DNA of 64,000 bases from Verrucomicrobiaceae bacterium (GTDB lineage Bacteria; Pseudomonadota; Gammaproteobacteria; Pseudomonadales; CAMLJR01): contig JAQGNY010000012.1 of the NCBI GenBank assembly GCA_028293825.1, positions 62,001-126,000 on the forward strand, in the 5' to 3' direction. The translations under genes and the position numbers were made by a program. Positions 15,561 through 26,126 of this stretch are shown one piece after another. The notes beneath the pieces are model-generated. The model was not told the origin of the DNA. It saw only the letters and a program-made list of their open reading frames with translations, and made no database searches. Positions within the stretch are counted from its first letter, which is position 1; every line of letters begins with the position of its first letter.

Positions 15561-16631
15561 ATGAACCTGTCCGACTTTCACTTCGATCTACCCGATGCGT
15601 TGATCGCGCGTTTTCCCGCTGCGCAGCGTACGGCTAGCCGTCTGTTGGTGCTGGATGGAAATACCGGCGGCATCGAGCACCGTCAATTTACCGATTTGCT
15701 CGATTATCTGCGCGCTGGCGATTTGTTGGTGTTCAACAATACACGGGTGATTCCGGCGCGTTTATTCGGGCGCAAGGAAACGGGCGGGCGCGTTGAAATC
15801 TTGGTTGAGCGTTTGCTCGATGAGCAGCGCGTGCAAGCGCATATTCGCGCGAGCAAAGCGCCGAAGCCGGGAAGTACGATTTATTTAACGCGCGACGAAA
15901 GCGATGAGGCGGCTGCTGCGCGCGTCACTGTCATCGACAAGCAAAACGATTTGTACGAGCTTCGTTTTGACGATGAGCAAAGCGCGTTGGCGGTGATGAA
16001 TGCAATCGGGCATATGCCGTTGCCGCCGTATATCGATCGCGCCGATACCGAAGCCGACCGCGAGCGTTATCAAACGGTGTATGCGCAGCGCGAAGGCGCG
16101 GTGGCGGCACCGACGGCGGGCTTGCATTTCAGCGAAGATTTCTTGCAGCAGTGCAAAGCGCGCGATGTCGAATTTGGATTTGTCACACTGCATGTCGGGG
16201 CCGGCACGTTTCAACCGGTGCGTGTGCAGAATATTTTCGAGCATCGCATGCACGCGGAAAGTGTCGAGGTCGATGCGCCGCTGTGCGAACAAGTGCGTGC
16301 TACGCGTGCTCGCGGCGGTCGCGTTATCGCGATTGGAACCACCAGTGTGCGCGCATTGGAAAGTGCGTCGGCGAGCAGTGAAATACAACCGTTTCAGGGC
16401 GACACGCGGATTTTTATTTATCCCGGTTATAGTTTTCGCAGCGTCGATCTTTTGTTTACCAATTTTCATTTGCCGGAATCGACGTTGATTATGCTGGTCA
16501 GCGCATTTGCCGGTCGCGAGCATGTATTAAATGCGTATCGCGCGGCGGTCGAGCAGCAGTATCGATTTTTTAGTTATGGCGATGCGATGCTGGTGTCGCC
16601 GCAATTAAATCAGTCAGAGCATTCCGCTTAA
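15561..16631 (+). CDS. queA: S-adenosylmethionine:tRNA ribosyltransferase-isomerase
   Basis: Transfers and isomerises the ribose of SAM onto preQ1 in tRNA (anticodons GUN) to form epoxyqueuosine, the penultimate step of queuosine synthesis. The N-terminus ([18 protein letters not shown]) and the internal blocks [43 protein letters not shown] and TTSVRALES are all diagnostic. The length of 356 residues is normal. It is followed 41 bp later by tgt, the enzyme for the preceding step, so the two form the usual queA-tgt operon. Confidence 0.97.
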   Translation: MNLSDFHFDLPDALIARFPAAQRTASRLLVLDGNTGGIEHRQFTDLLDYLRAGDLLVFNNTRVIPARLFGRKETGGRVEILVERLLDEQRVQAHIRASKAPKPGSTIYLTRDESDEAAAARVTVIDKQNDLYELRFDDEQSALAVMNAIGHMPLPPYIDRADTEADRERYQTVYAQREGAVAAPTAGLHFSEDFLQQCKARDVEFGFVTLHVGAGTFQPVRVQNIFEHRMHAESVEVDAPLCEQVRATRARGGRVIAIGTTSVRALESASASSEIQPFQGDTRIFIYPGYSFRSVDLLFTNFHLPESTLIMLVSAFAGREHVLNAYRAAVEQQYRFFSYGDAMLVSPQLNQSEHSA

Positions 16632-16657
16632 ATAATCGCAGCAGCATTTGTTTTTAG

Positions 16658-17794
<1,137 letters not shown>

Positions 17795-17805
17795 CGGAGC
17801 GGTGC

Positions 17806-18117
17806 ATGTTTAAACTCTGCTTTTATGTGCCGGCTTCGCATGTTGAAGCGGTTAAAAATGCAGTATTTGCAACTGGCGCGGGACGCATCGGTGCCTACGA
17901 TAACTGTTGTTGGCAAACACTAGGGCAGGGACAGTTTCGCCCACTCGCGGGGAGTCAGCCTTTTATTGGTGCGCAAGATCAGTTGGAAATTGTCGACGAA
18001 TATAAAGTCGAACTGGTTTGTAACGACGATATTATTGTGGCGGCGGTGGCTGCATTAAAGCTTGCGCATCCGTATGAAGAGCCGGCTTACGATGTCAGCC
18101 GGCTCGAAATAATCTAA
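17806..18117 (+). CDS. Nif3-like (YqfO C-terminal type) protein
   Basis: A 103-residue protein of the short single-domain YqfO/CutA-like group related to the insert of NIF3-family proteins. Signatures are the N-terminal FYVPASHVEAVKNAVFATGAG, GAYDNCCWQTLGQGQF, and the C-terminal LAHPYEEPAYDV. It is trimeric in related structures; its function is not established. The start lies 11 bp after the tgt stop, with GGAGCGGTGC upstream, so it is probably part of the queA-tgt operon. Confidence 0.85.
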   Translation: MFKLCFYVPASHVEAVKNAVFATGAGRIGAYDNCCWQTLGQGQFRPLAGSQPFIGAQDQLEIVDEYKVELVCNDDIIVAAVAALKLAHPYEEPAYDVSRLEII

Positions 18118-18141
18118 GCGTTAAGCGAGGAGTTTTTTTAA

Positions 18142-18468
18142 TCAGTGGCGCGCAGGGAATGGAATTATTTCAGCGTCGCGCTGAGTTTGTAGATCGTCAT
18201 CCGGGCCATCGCTCAAGGTGCGCTGCAATTGCTCCAATGTGTCGTGCATCATTGATGACACAGCGATACATGCAGCTACAGGATTGGGTGCAAGACGGAT
18301 GCGCGCATTGATTTGAAATTGCAGTCCGCGCAAACGTTGCCTTGATTCTTCCGGCGAACGCGCGATCAACATTTCCGTGAGCGTACAGCGTAAACGTTCC
18401 AGACGCTCGGGATCGTTTTCGGCCAAATAGCGCAGGGTATCGAATCCCGGCAATTCTAAGCGGATCAT
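18142..18468 (-). CDS. DUF3135 domain protein
   Basis: A 108-residue soluble helical protein matching the small gammaproteobacterial DUF3135 family: LPGFDTLRYLAENDPERLER at the N-terminus, then RLRGLQFQINARIRLAPNPV and an acidic, disordered C-terminus ending EIIPFPARH. No catalytic residues are apparent. It is convergent with the Nif3-like gene (24 bp between stops) and divergent from the Nudix gene. Confidence 0.82.
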   Translation of the reverse strand: MIRLELPGFDTLRYLAENDPERLERLRCTLTEMLIARSPEESRQRLRGLQFQINARIRLAPNPVAACIAVSSMMHDTLEQLQRTLSDGPDDDLQTQRDAEIIPFPARH

Positions 18469-18546
18469 TTTGCCCTCCCGTCCCTTTCAGGGGGACACTG
18501 CGGTGGCAGGGAAAGTCGGTTGTGAAACGGCTTACTCGCTGGCAGC

Positions 18547-19212
18547 ATGCCGCTATATTCGCGACATCTCAATACCGTTCGTCGGCTACCGGGAGCAGTT
18601 TTGGAAACGACGCTTTTAGATCATCTCCACAATTGTTTAGAGCAAAAGCCATGCCCATCGCCTGCGCCTATCGGGCAAGCGGCGGTGTTAATGGCGATTA
18701 CTGATGAAATGGAGCCGGAGCTAATTTTAATTCGGCGCACGTTACAGTTGCCTACGCATCCCGGTGAAATTGCATTGCCTGGCGGCAAAGTTGAAAAGGG
18801 CGATATCGATTTACGTGCCACTGCGTTGCGTGAAGCGTGGGAAGAGATTGGTTTGCCCGGTGAAGTATTTCGGTATGCCGGACACTTGCCGTCGCGATTC
18901 AGTGCGAATGGTTTGGTCGTGTCCGCCATCGTCGGTGTGGTGCCAGCGCAATTAACCTTGCGTGCGCAAATTAGCGAAGTCGATGAAATTCTTGCGGTGC
19001 CGCTGCACTTTTTCGCCGAGCCTGAAAATCTGCGCGGCGATCGTTTAATTCATAACAATGTCGAACACGTGGCCGCACGGTTTCAATATCGGCATCACAC
19101 GATATGGGGAATGACGGCGGGATTTATCGTCGAATTGGTCAATCGTTTTTATCGCATTGAGTTGCGCGCCGCTGCGCGTTCGCCGCGAATTCTTGCAGGA
19201 GTGGATAAATGA
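18547..19212 (+). CDS. Nudix hydrolase, CoA pyrophosphatase type
   Basis: A 221-residue protein of the NudL/YeaB group, predicted to cleave CoA and acyl-CoA to phosphopantetheine derivatives and 3',5'-ADP. The Nudix box GX5EX7REXXEEXG is intact at [20 protein letters not shown] followed by EEIGL (about residues 80-104). Just before it is [18 protein letters not shown], the CoA-type motif, with Glu in place of the usual Gln after HPG. The stop overlaps the next start by four bases (ATGA at 19209), so it is translationally coupled to the carbonic anhydrase-like gene. Confidence 0.9.
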   Translation: MPLYSRHLNTVRRLPGAVLETTLLDHLHNCLEQKPCPSPAPIGQAAVLMAITDEMEPELILIRRTLQLPTHPGEIALPGGKVEKGDIDLRATALREAWEEIGLPGEVFRYAGHLPSRFSANGLVVSAIVGVVPAQLTLRAQISEVDEILAVPLHFFAEPENLRGDRLIHNNVEHVAARFQYRHHTIWGMTAGFIVELVNRFYRIELRAAARSPRILAGVDK

Positions 19213-19742
19213 TTTTTGATCTCGAAGATCGCCGCGTTGTGTTTGAATCGGAAAATTATTTCGTCGCGCATAACGCGACATTGGTCGGCTCTATTGTGAT
19301 CGGCGATAACGCGAGCATTTGGTTTAATGCGGTATTACGTGCGGATCACGATGTCATTACGATCGGCGCAGAATCCAATGTGCAAGACGGCGCGGTGTTA
19401 CACGTCGATGCAGGCTCGCCGTTAACGCTCGGGCGCGGTGTGACGGTGGGGCACATGGCGATGGTGCACGGTTGCAGCGTCGGTGATTTCACCTTAGTTG
19501 GTATTAACTCGGTCATTCTCGATGGCGCGCAAATCGGAAAATATTGTTTGATCGGCGCTAATACGCTAATTCCCGAAGGCAAGGTTATTCCCGATGGCTC
19601 ATTAGTGGTCGGCTCGCCCGGGCGTGTAATTCGCCAACTCACTGATGAGCAGCGCGGTCGGCTCGAATGGGGCGCGGCACATTATGTCGAGAACGGGCAG
19701 CGGTTTCGCCGCGCATTGCGTGAGCGCACTGAATTTCGATGA
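19209..19742 (+). CDS. Gamma-carbonic anhydrase family protein
   Basis: A 177-residue left-handed beta-helix protein of the YrdA/PaaY type, with hexapeptide repeats (for example [19 protein letters not shown] and [19 protein letters not shown]). Putative metal ligands are His in VLHVDAG and in GHMAMVHGC, matching the three-His zinc site of gamma-carbonic anhydrases. Whether it hydrates CO2 or has another role is not settled for this sub-family. It overlaps both neighbours by four bases (ATGA at 19209; ATGATG at 19739), forming a tight three-gene operon. Confidence 0.92.
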   Translation: MIFDLEDRRVVFESENYFVAHNATLVGSIVIGDNASIWFNAVLRADHDVITIGAESNVQDGAVLHVDAGSPLTLGRGVTVGHMAMVHGCSVGDFTLVGINSVILDGAQIGKYCLIGANTLIPEGKVIPDGSLVVGSPGRVIRQLTDEQRGRLEWGAAHYVENGQRFRRALRERTEFR

Positions 19743-19924
19743 TGAATAGCGACAGCGAAATCAAATCGCCGTGCATTAATATTTGCGAGCTGGACGATCG
19801 CGAAATTTGTTTAGGTTGTTGGCGTCATATCGATGAAATTGTGGCGTGGTCAGCGCTTGATGATTCAGCGCGGCGCGCTGTAATTATGCTAGCCAAGCAG
19901 CGTGGCGATAAAAGTAAGGCGTAG
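19739..19924 (+). CDS. DUF1289 protein
   Basis: A 61-residue protein with the Cys-rich DUF1289 signature: [20 protein letters not shown] near residues 10-29 has four Cys in a C-x3-C-x7-C-x2-C arrangement, likely a small metal- or Fe-S-binding site, followed by the helix [20 protein letters not shown]. The role is unknown. It starts inside the last codons of the gamma-carbonic anhydrase gene and ends the operon, convergent with the corC-like gene 31 bp away. Confidence 0.88.
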   Translation: MMNSDSEIKSPCINICELDDREICLGCWRHIDEIVAWSALDDSARRAVIMLAKQRGDKSKA

Positions 19925-19955
19925 TAATTAGTTCGTTGCAAGCGGCGTATATCGA

Positions 19956-21236
19956 TCACACCGGAATGTAATCTTTGTCGTGAAATGCGCGTAAGTTTTT
20001 GACGATGTTGCCGTGCATATTCATTGTTTCAAAACAGTATTCGCCGATACGGATACCGACATCGGCATCCGGAAAGCCTTCAAGATTTTCCAGCACTAAT
20101 CCGCTCAACGTTTTCGGGCCATCGGTGGCGAGCTTCCAGTCGAGCGTGCGATTGATTTCGCGAACGCTGGCGCTGCCATCGATTAGGAATGAGCCATCGT
20201 TCTGTTCGATAATTTCTTCCGATTCATCGGTGAGGTTGGATGTGAACTCACCAACGATTTCTTCGAGAATATCTTCGAGCGCGATTAACCCCTGCACCAC
20301 GCCGTACTCATCAACGACAATTGCCATACGCCGTTTTTGTTTCTGAAAATTAAATAATTGCGTATGCAGCGGTGTGCCTTCGGGAACGAAATACGGCTCG
20401 TCGATTTCTTTCATCAACGCGCGGCGATTTAGTTCGCCGTTGTTTCCTAGCAGACGTATCACCGTACGTAAATGCAAAATGCCGATGATGTTGTTGATGT
20501 CTTTTTTAAATATTGGAATGCGTGTGTATTCGCATTCGCTCAATTGTTTGAGCAGCGTCGCGTCGTCGTCATCGATATCGAGACCGACCACTTCGCTGCG
20601 CGGCACCATAATGTCGTCGATCGACATTTGCTCCAGATCGAGAATATTCAGCAGCATGCCTTGGTGGCGCTGCGGAATAATTTCGCCGGCTTCGTTAACG
20701 ATGGTGCGCAGTTCTTCCTGGCTCAACGGTTCTTCGCGATGGGTGTCCGGATCGATACCAAATAATTTTAATAATTTATTGACGATGGTGTTGAGCAGCC
20801 ACACCAACGGATAAATCGAGCGCAGCAGCGGTTTGAGTGCGCGGCTGAATGGAAAGGCGATACGTTCGGGATAAAGTGCTGCGACGGTTTTTGGCGCGAT
20901 TTCCGCGAAGATCAACAAAAATACCGCAATTGAAAAGCTGGCGATCGTCACCGCGATGCCGTTATCGCCGAGGATGCGAATACTGATAAAAGTGGCGAGT
21001 GCGGAGGCGAGTACGTTGGCGAGGGTGTTGCCGATTAACACTACGCTGATGAGTCGTTCGGGGCGTTCGAGCAATTTGCTGGAGCGTTTAGCGCCTTTGT
21101 GACCGCTGCTCGCAAGATGTTTCAAGCGGTAGCGATTCAGCGCCATCATGCCGGTTTCAGAGCTGGAAAAAAACGCAGAGAGAAAAACTAGCGCAATAAG
21201 CAGCAGAAACAGAAGTCCTAAAGGGGCCTCGTTCAA
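19956..21236 (-). CDS. CNNM/CorC-family membrane protein (HlyC/CorC)
   Basis: A 426-residue inner-membrane protein. An N-terminal CNNM (DUF21) domain with about four hydrophobic segments (residues 1-190) includes FFSSSETGMMALNRYRL. A CBS-domain pair follows (about 200-330; DIMVPRSEVVGLDIDDDD and RRMAIVVDEYGVVQGLIALE). The C-terminal CorC_HlyC domain (about 345-420) includes DGSFLIDGSASVREINRTLD. Relatives act in magnesium/cobalt homeostasis, probably as Mg2+ exporters. It is followed by no obvious terminator; the cytochrome assembly-like gene lies upstream on the same strand. Confidence 0.93.
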   Translation of the reverse strand: MNEAPLGLLFLLLIALVFLSAFFSSSETGMMALNRYRLKHLASSGHKGAKRSSKLLERPERLISVVLIGNTLANVLASALATFISIRILGDNGIAVTIASFSIAVFLLIFAEIAPKTVAALYPERIAFPFSRALKPLLRSIYPLVWLLNTIVNKLLKLFGIDPDTHREEPLSQEELRTIVNEAGEIIPQRHQGMLLNILDLEQMSIDDIMVPRSEVVGLDIDDDDATLLKQLSECEYTRIPIFKKDINNIIGILHLRTVIRLLGNNGELNRRALMKEIDEPYFVPEGTPLHTQLFNFQKQKRRMAIVVDEYGVVQGLIALEDILEEIVGEFTSNLTDESEEIIEQNDGSFLIDGSASVREINRTLDWKLATDGPKTLSGLVLENLEGFPDADVGIRIGEYCFETMNMHGNIVKNLRAFHDKDYIPV

Positions 21237-21373
21237 AAAAGTAAATCCTGTGTGAACGGCGAGCGGCTATCTTCGCGAAAAAGTCGCTAGCAGGCAACCA
21301 ACGTTAGTTGTCCGTTGTTAAGCCGTGGCTAAACGCGATTGTCTGTTGTGTTTTTAGTTGTCAGCTGCAGGTG

Positions 21374-22183
21374 CTAGGTGCGGTGCAGGATCAGTTCGAG
21401 CACTAGCTTGGTGCCGAAGTAAGCCAGAAACAGCGCAACAAACCCAATCAGGGTCCAGCGCACCGCTGTATGTCCGCGCCAGCCGAGTTTTTTATGGCCC
21501 CACAATAGGCTCGCGAAAATACACCAGGCGATTATTGTGAACACTGTTTTATGCACAAGGTGCTGTGCAAACAGGTTTTCGATGTATACGGCGCCGGTGG
21601 CAATCGAGAGAGTTAGCAGGATCAAGCCGATCCAAATCAGCTCGAACAAAATTTGTTCCATAGTTTGCAGCGGTGGTAGCGCGTTCAAAATGCCGCGCGT
21701 ATGCCGGTGTTTGAGTTCGCGTTCTTGTATCGCTAAGACGATTGCCTGCAAGGCAGAGAGCGACAACACACTGTAGGCAAGAATCGAAAAAATAATATGA
21801 CCGAAAACACCGGGGCTAATATCTGGTTCGGGCGTGATAGGGCCGTGCAACGCAAAAGAAATAACGATCGAAATACTGGCCAGCGGAAACAGCAGCGCGA
21901 GGGCGCTTTCCAGCGGGCGCCGCCAGTTGCCCAATAAGCCGATTAAACAAATAAACCAAAAAATCAGCGACAGCACCCGATAAATGCCGAGATCGATGCC
22001 GTGTGCGGTATAGATTGTTCCAAATGCACTGACGCCATGAGCGATTACGGCGATGATGCCGAGCGCGACGAAGCGCCCTCGCGGCGGATGCGGGTGGCGA
22101 CGATTGAGTAAATAGGTGCCTTGATAGGCAGCCGCAGCCAGATAAAACACGACTGCGATGAGACTGGCGACAGCGTGAATCAT
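21374..22183 (-). CDS. CcsA/YpjD-like cytochrome c assembly membrane protein
   Basis: A 269-residue polytopic inner-membrane protein with about eight hydrophobic segments. The central part reads GVFGHIIFSILAYSVLSLSA, the CcmC/CcsA-like core, with His in plausible haem-handling positions, and the C-terminal half includes LVHKTVFTIIAWCIFASLLW. It is the YpjD-type protein usually found beside ffh, as here. It is divergent from ffh with 138 bp between starts. A direct role in haem delivery is inferred from the family and is not proven. Confidence 0.88.
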   Translation of the reverse strand: MIHAVASLIAVVFYLAAAAYQGTYLLNRRHPHPPRGRFVALGIIAVIAHGVSAFGTIYTAHGIDLGIYRVLSLIFWFICLIGLLGNWRRPLESALALLFPLASISIVISFALHGPITPEPDISPGVFGHIIFSILAYSVLSLSALQAIVLAIQERELKHRHTRGILNALPPLQTMEQILFELIWIGLILLTLSIATGAVYIENLFAQHLVHKTVFTIIAWCIFASLLWGHKKLGWRGHTAVRWTLIGFVALFLAYFGTKLVLELILHRT

Positions 22184-22214
22184 CTCGCTATGGGATTTCC
22201 AAGATTATTGTGAG

Positions 22215-22243
22215 TTGGGCGTAAAAATTGAATCCGGTATACT
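22215..22243 (+). promoter_or_regulatory. Candidate sigma-70 promoter of ffh
   Basis: TTGGGC at 22215-22220 and TATACT at 22238-22243 are separated by 17 bp; the -10 matches consensus in five of six positions. Transcription would start about 70 bp before the ffh ATG. Based on pattern only. Confidence 0.4.
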
Positions 22244-22321
22244 TCAACAGCTTATTTATTTGAATGCAAGCGCGCACTGCCCGCGCAACTCCCTTCAGAC
22301 AATTCATCCAGGCTCTTCATT

Positions 22322-23692
22322 ATGTTTGAGAATCTTACCGAACGCCTTTCCAATACGCTGCGCCATATCACCGGGCAAGCGCGTCTTAGCGAAGAGAATG
22401 TGCAAGAGGCGATGCGCGAAGTTCGCATGGCATTGCTTGAGGCTGACGTTGCCTTACCGGTAGTAAAAGATTTTGTGGAGGCGGTGAAGCTGCGCGCCGT
22501 CGGGCAGGAAGTCAGCAAAAGTCTGAGTCCGGGGCAGATGTTCGTCAAAATTGTTAAAGACGAATTAGAGCGGGTGATGGGCGAGCGCAACGAGAAATTG
22601 AATCTCGTGACGGCGCCGCCAGCGGTTATTTTGCTCGCGGGTTTACAGGGCGCAGGTAAAACCACATCGGCGGCGAAACTCGCGCGTTATTTAAAAGAGA
22701 AAGAAAAGAAATCCGTACTTCTGGTTAGTGCCGACGTCTATCGGCCCGCTGCGATCAAGCAGCTTGAAGTGTTGGCGCACGAAGTCGGCGTGAGCTTTTT
22801 CCCGAGCTCGGCGGATCAGCGGCCGGTGGATATCGCCAAGGCGGCAATCGATGCGGCGCGGATTAAATTTCACGATGTAGTGATCATCGATACCGCGGGT
22901 CGTCTGCATATCGATGTCGCCATGATGGATGAAATCAAAGCGCTGCACGCTGCGGTCAACCCGATCGAAACCTTGTTTGTGGTCGACGCGATGACCGGCC
23001 AGGATGCGGCCAATACTGCCAAATCGTTTAGCGATGCACTGCCGTTAACCGGCGTGATTCTGACCAAGGCCGATGCCGATACGCGTGGCGGCGCCGCATT
23101 GTCAGTGCGTCATATCACCGGCAAGCCGATTAAATTTATCGGTGTCGGCGAAAAAACCGTAGCGCTCGACCCCTTCCATCCCGATCGTATTGCGTCGCGG
23201 ATTCTCGGCATGGGCGACATTCTGTCGCTGATCGAAGAGGCCGAAACCAAACTTGATAAGGACAAAGCCGAAAAGCTAGCCAAAAAAATCAAGAAGGGCA
23301 AAGGCTTCGATCTCGAAGATCTGCGCGACCAATTGCAGCAGATGAAAAATATGGGCGGCATCAGCAGCATGCTCGACAAATTGCCGGGCATGGGCAATCT
23401 CACTCAAATGGCGCAGGCGCAAGTCGACACCAAGCAATTCTCGCGTATGGAGGCCATCATCGGGTCGATGACGCCGGCGGAGCGACGCGATCCCGAGTTG
23501 TTGAATGGATCGCGTAAACGACGTATCACGGTTGGCTCCGGCACCGACATTCAGGATTTGAATCGTTTGCTCAAGCAGCATAAGCAGATGCAAAAGATGA
23601 TGAAGAAGATGACGCAGAAAGGCGGGCTCGCCAATATGATGCGTGGCCTGGGTGGCGCGGCGGGCGCTGGACGGGGATTTCCAGGGCGCTGA
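22322..23692 (+). CDS. ffh: Signal recognition particle protein Ffh
   Basis: SRP54 homologue that binds signal sequences on nascent membrane proteins and, with 4.5S RNA and FtsY, delivers ribosomes to the translocon. An N-terminal helical bundle precedes the GTPase domain with LAGLQGAGKTTSAAKLARYL (P loop, about residues 104-123), DTAGRLHID, TKADADTRGGAALS and GVGEK. The C-terminal M domain (about 300-456) is Met-rich (QMQKMMKKMTQKGG), giving the flexible hydrophobic groove. The length of 456 residues is normal. The rpsP-rimM-trmD-rplS operon follows. Confidence 0.98.
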   Translation: MFENLTERLSNTLRHITGQARLSEENVQEAMREVRMALLEADVALPVVKDFVEAVKLRAVGQEVSKSLSPGQMFVKIVKDELERVMGERNEKLNLVTAPPAVILLAGLQGAGKTTSAAKLARYLKEKEKKSVLLVSADVYRPAAIKQLEVLAHEVGVSFFPSSADQRPVDIAKAAIDAARIKFHDVVIIDTAGRLHIDVAMMDEIKALHAAVNPIETLFVVDAMTGQDAANTAKSFSDALPLTGVILTKADADTRGGAALSVRHITGKPIKFIGVGEKTVALDPFHPDRIASRILGMGDILSLIEEAETKLDKDKAEKLAKKIKKGKGFDLEDLRDQLQQMKNMGGISSMLDKLPGMGNLTQMAQAQVDTKQFSRMEAIIGSMTPAERRDPELLNGSRKRRITVGSGTDIQDLNRLLKQHKQMQKMMKKMTQKGGLANMMRGLGGAAGAGRGFPGR

Positions 23693-23712
23693 TTTTTTCG
23701 CCACAAATAAAG

Positions 23713-23741
23713 TTTCCAAACCGAGGGCTTTCCCTTACAAT
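23713..23741 (+). promoter_or_regulatory. Candidate sigma-70 promoter of the rpsP operon
   Basis: TTTCCA at 23713-23718 and TACAAT at 23736-23741 with a 17-bp spacer; the -10 matches in five of six positions. It leaves a leader of about 140 nt before rpsP. Pattern-based. Confidence 0.45.
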
Positions 23742-23889
23742 ACGCCGCCTTTCTGGCCTGGTATCTGGCTGGCGGCGCCATCGTCTTAAATACGTCGCCC
23801 CGCCACACAAGCTAGTTACAGGGTTTACGGTGCATGAATTCGCAATGACGGGTATTTCCGGCATTGCCAAAAACTGGGATTAATGAGTA

Positions 23890-24138
23890 ATGGTAACGAT
23901 TCGTTTAGCTCGCGGCGGCGCCAAAAAACGCCCCTTTTATCATTTAACTGTCACTGACAGCCGTAGCCCCCGCAGTGGCCGTTATCTCGAGCGCGTTGGC
24001 TTTTTCAACCCAATCGCACGCGGTGGCGAAGAGCGTCTGCGTGTTGATTTCGACCGTCTGAATCACTGGGTTGGCACTGGCGCGCAGCTTTCCGATCGCG
24101 TCGCGTCGCTGATCAAAGAGGCGCAGAAGTCCGCTTAA
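23890..24138 (+). CDS. rpsP: 30S ribosomal protein S16
   Basis: An 82-residue small-subunit protein with the standard S16 sequence: [20 protein letters not shown] at the start, then [19 protein letters not shown]. The C-terminal part ([19 protein letters not shown]) is also typical. It heads the conserved rpsP-rimM-trmD-rplS operon. Its TAA (24136-24138) shares one base with the rimM ATG, so the two are translationally coupled. Confidence 0.98.
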   Translation: MVTIRLARGGAKKRPFYHLTVTDSRSPRSGRYLERVGFFNPIARGGEERLRVDFDRLNHWVGTGAQLSDRVASLIKEAQKSA

Positions 24139-24695
24139 TGTCAGTTTTATCGGCTGACTCCGTGCCTGATGACCTGGTGGTCATAGGCCGCCTCACCGGG
24201 GTGTATGGAGTAAAGGGTTGGCTGAAGTTGTTTTCGTACACCGACCCTATGGAAAATTTCTTCGGCTACCAGCGCTGCCAGATTTTTCGGCAAGGCGCTT
24301 GGCAGCAGCTGGCAATAGCCGATGGGCGCCAGCACGGTAAAGGTTTGGTGGTTAAGTTACGGGACGTTGATGATCGCGATCAGGCAGCTGCTTTTGTCGG
24401 TTGCGACATCGTGGTACCGGCTGAGGATCTTCCGCAGTTGGCCGCAGATGATTTTTACTGGCGCGAGCTGGAAGGTCTGCAAGTTGTTGTCGATGATCCC
24501 GAGCGTGGTCGCTTGATTCTCGGCAAAGTGAACCACCTGCTGGAAACCGGCGCTAATGATGTATTAGTGGTTAAAGGCGATGATCAAAGCATCGATCAAC
24601 GTGAACGGCTGATTCCCTACCTGCCGGATCAAGTAGTGCTGAAGGTCGATCTTCCGGCGCAAACGATAGTGGTAGCGTGGGATCCGGATTTTTAG
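24138..24695 (+). CDS. rimM: 16S rRNA processing/30S maturation factor RimM
   Basis: A 185-residue protein that binds S19 in the 30S head and assists 16S rRNA maturation. The N-terminal RimM domain shows [20 protein letters not shown]. The C-terminal PRC-barrel shows [19 protein letters not shown], then [17 protein letters not shown] and the late motif [18 protein letters not shown]. The order of genes and length are standard. trmD follows after 22 bp. Confidence 0.97.
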   Translation: MSVLSADSVPDDLVVIGRLTGVYGVKGWLKLFSYTDPMENFFGYQRCQIFRQGAWQQLAIADGRQHGKGLVVKLRDVDDRDQAAAFVGCDIVVPAEDLPQLAADDFYWRELEGLQVVVDDPERGRLILGKVNHLLETGANDVLVVKGDDQSIDQRERLIPYLPDQVVLKVDLPAQTIVVAWDPDF

Positions 24696-24717
24696 CTCGA
24701 CTGCTGGAACAGTAGGC

Positions 24718-25455
24718 ATGCAGATTGATGTCGTAACACTGTTTCCGGAAATGTTTGATGCGGTAATCGACTGCGGAATTACCAGTCGCGCTGTAGATCA
24801 AGGGTTGTTGCAGCTCAATTGCTGGAATCCTCGGGATTACACGACTGACCGTCATCGCACTGTGGACGATCGCCCTTACGGCGGTGGTCCCGGGATGGTG
24901 ATGAAGCTAGAGCCATTGCGCGATGCGATTCACGCCGCGCGAGCTTCGCTGCCGCAGGCGCGGGTGCTTTATATGTCGCCGCAGGGTCGCAGGCTAGACC
25001 AACGCGGGGTTGAAGAGCTGGCGGCGCGGGAACAGATAATTCTGGTTGCAGGGCGCTATGAAGGAATCGATGAGCGGGTGATCGAGTCCGAAATCGATGA
25101 AGAGTGGTCGATTGGCGATTATGTGTTGAGTGGTGGCGAATTGGCCGCCATGGTGCTGGTAGATGCGGTTACACGGTTGTTGCCGGGTGCTTTAGGCGAC
25201 GCGCAATCAGCAGTACAAGATTCTTTTGCGGATGGCCTGTTGGATTGTCCGCATTTTACTCGCCCGGAGGACTACGCTGGGCAGCGGGTACCGGAAGTGT
25301 TGCTGAGTGGCAATCATGAATTGATTCGCCGCTGGCGCTTGAAACAGGCGCTGGGGCGAACCTGGCTGCGACGCCCTGAGATGTTGCGGGATCGCGAGCT
25401 GGATAAAGAACAACAGCGTTTGCTCGATGAATTTATTCGCGAGCTTGGAAATTAA
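24718..25455 (+). CDS. trmD: tRNA (guanine37-N1)-methyltransferase TrmD
   Basis: A 245-residue SPOUT-class homodimeric enzyme making m1G37 in tRNAs, which prevents +1 frameshifting. Diagnostic blocks are [20 protein letters not shown] at the N-terminus, [14 protein letters not shown], and the trefoil-knot SAM site [12 protein letters not shown] followed by [20 protein letters not shown]. The C-terminal helical domain includes [16 protein letters not shown], as expected. rplS follows after 45 bp. Confidence 0.98.
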   Translation: MQIDVVTLFPEMFDAVIDCGITSRAVDQGLLQLNCWNPRDYTTDRHRTVDDRPYGGGPGMVMKLEPLRDAIHAARASLPQARVLYMSPQGRRLDQRGVEELAAREQIILVAGRYEGIDERVIESEIDEEWSIGDYVLSGGELAAMVLVDAVTRLLPGALGDAQSAVQDSFADGLLDCPHFTRPEDYAGQRVPEVLLSGNHELIRRWRLKQALGRTWLRRPEMLRDRELDKEQQRLLDEFIRELGN

Positions 25456-25500
25456 ATTAGCTGCGAAGCTATTGATTGAATATTTGAGAGGAATTTGGTC

Positions 25501-25851
25501 ATGACCAACAAAATCATCGCGCAATTGGAAGCTGAGCAGCTGAAGCAGGAAATCCCTCCGTTTAACCCTGGCGATACCATAGTCGTTCAGGTGAAAGTGA
25601 AAGAGGGTGATCGCGAGCGTATCCAGGCGTTCGAAGGCGTGGTCATCGGCAAGCGCAATCGCGGTTTAAACTCCGCTTTCACCGTGCGTAAAATTTCGCA
25701 CGGTGTAGGCGTCGAGCGTACATTCCAAGCGCATAGCCCGTTGATCGACAGCATCTCTGTCGTGCGCCGCGGCGATGTGCGCCAAGCCAAACTGTATTAC
25801 CTGCGTGAGTTGAGCGGTAAAGCAGCGCGTATCAAAGAGAAATTGAACTAA
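25501..25851 (+). CDS. rplS: 50S ribosomal protein L19
   Basis: A 116-residue large-subunit protein at the subunit interface. The sequence is standard: [58 protein letters not shown] and [18 protein letters not shown] take ATG 25501 as the start because AGAGGA lies 8 nt upstream; an in-frame TTG at 25495 would only add two residues. It ends the operon, and a UUCG-capped terminator follows 45 bp downstream. Confidence 0.98.
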   Translation: MTNKIIAQLEAEQLKQEIPPFNPGDTIVVQVKVKEGDRERIQAFEGVVIGKRNRGLNSAFTVRKISHGVGVERTFQAHSPLIDSISVVRRGDVRQAKLYYLRELSGKAARIKEKLN

Positions 25852-25891
25852 GCGCTGCGCTTCGCGGCGACGCGATAGCGCTGGGCAGATC

Positions 25892-25919
25892 AAAAAGGCG
25901 ACTTCGGTCGCCTTTTTTT
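25892..25919 (+). terminator. Intrinsic terminator with TTCG tetraloop after rplS
   Basis: Stem GGCGAC (25897-25902), tetraloop TTCG, stem GTCGCC (25907-25912), then seven T. The five A before the stem make it partly bidirectional. Confidence 0.93.
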
Positions 25920-25968
25920 GTTGGGTTTGATTACCTGCGTTTTCGATATCTCTGAGAACGGTTTGTCT

Positions 25969-26016
25969 ATTGCCCATTACCCAATGCTGCTAAATCAGCA
26001 TTGGGTAATGGGCAAT
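25969..26016. repeat. Perfect 21-bp inverted repeat upstream of dsbC
   Basis: The arm at 25969-25989 (ATTGCCCATTACCCAATGCT plus G) is perfectly complementary to 25996-26016 around a 6-nt loop, CTAAAT. No T tract follows, so it is not a simple terminator. It lies 110 bp before the dsbC start and 50 bp after the rplS terminator. The origin is unknown; a small mobile remnant or a cruciform/mRNA structure are both possible. Confidence 0.92.
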
Positions 26017-26126
26017 TTACGGCTTACCTAACCAAACAATGCTCATTGTGCGCGCGGCGTATGGAACTGCCTGCTAGGCTTGAGTTCGAATTCGGTACTA
26101 ATCAATTTTGCGTGGTGTGGTCTGCA

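Noticed and set aside
18078-18103. Terminator formed by AGCCGGCT repeats at the end of the Nif3-like gene
   Set aside because: The repeats fall inside the coding sequence and no T tract follows directly.
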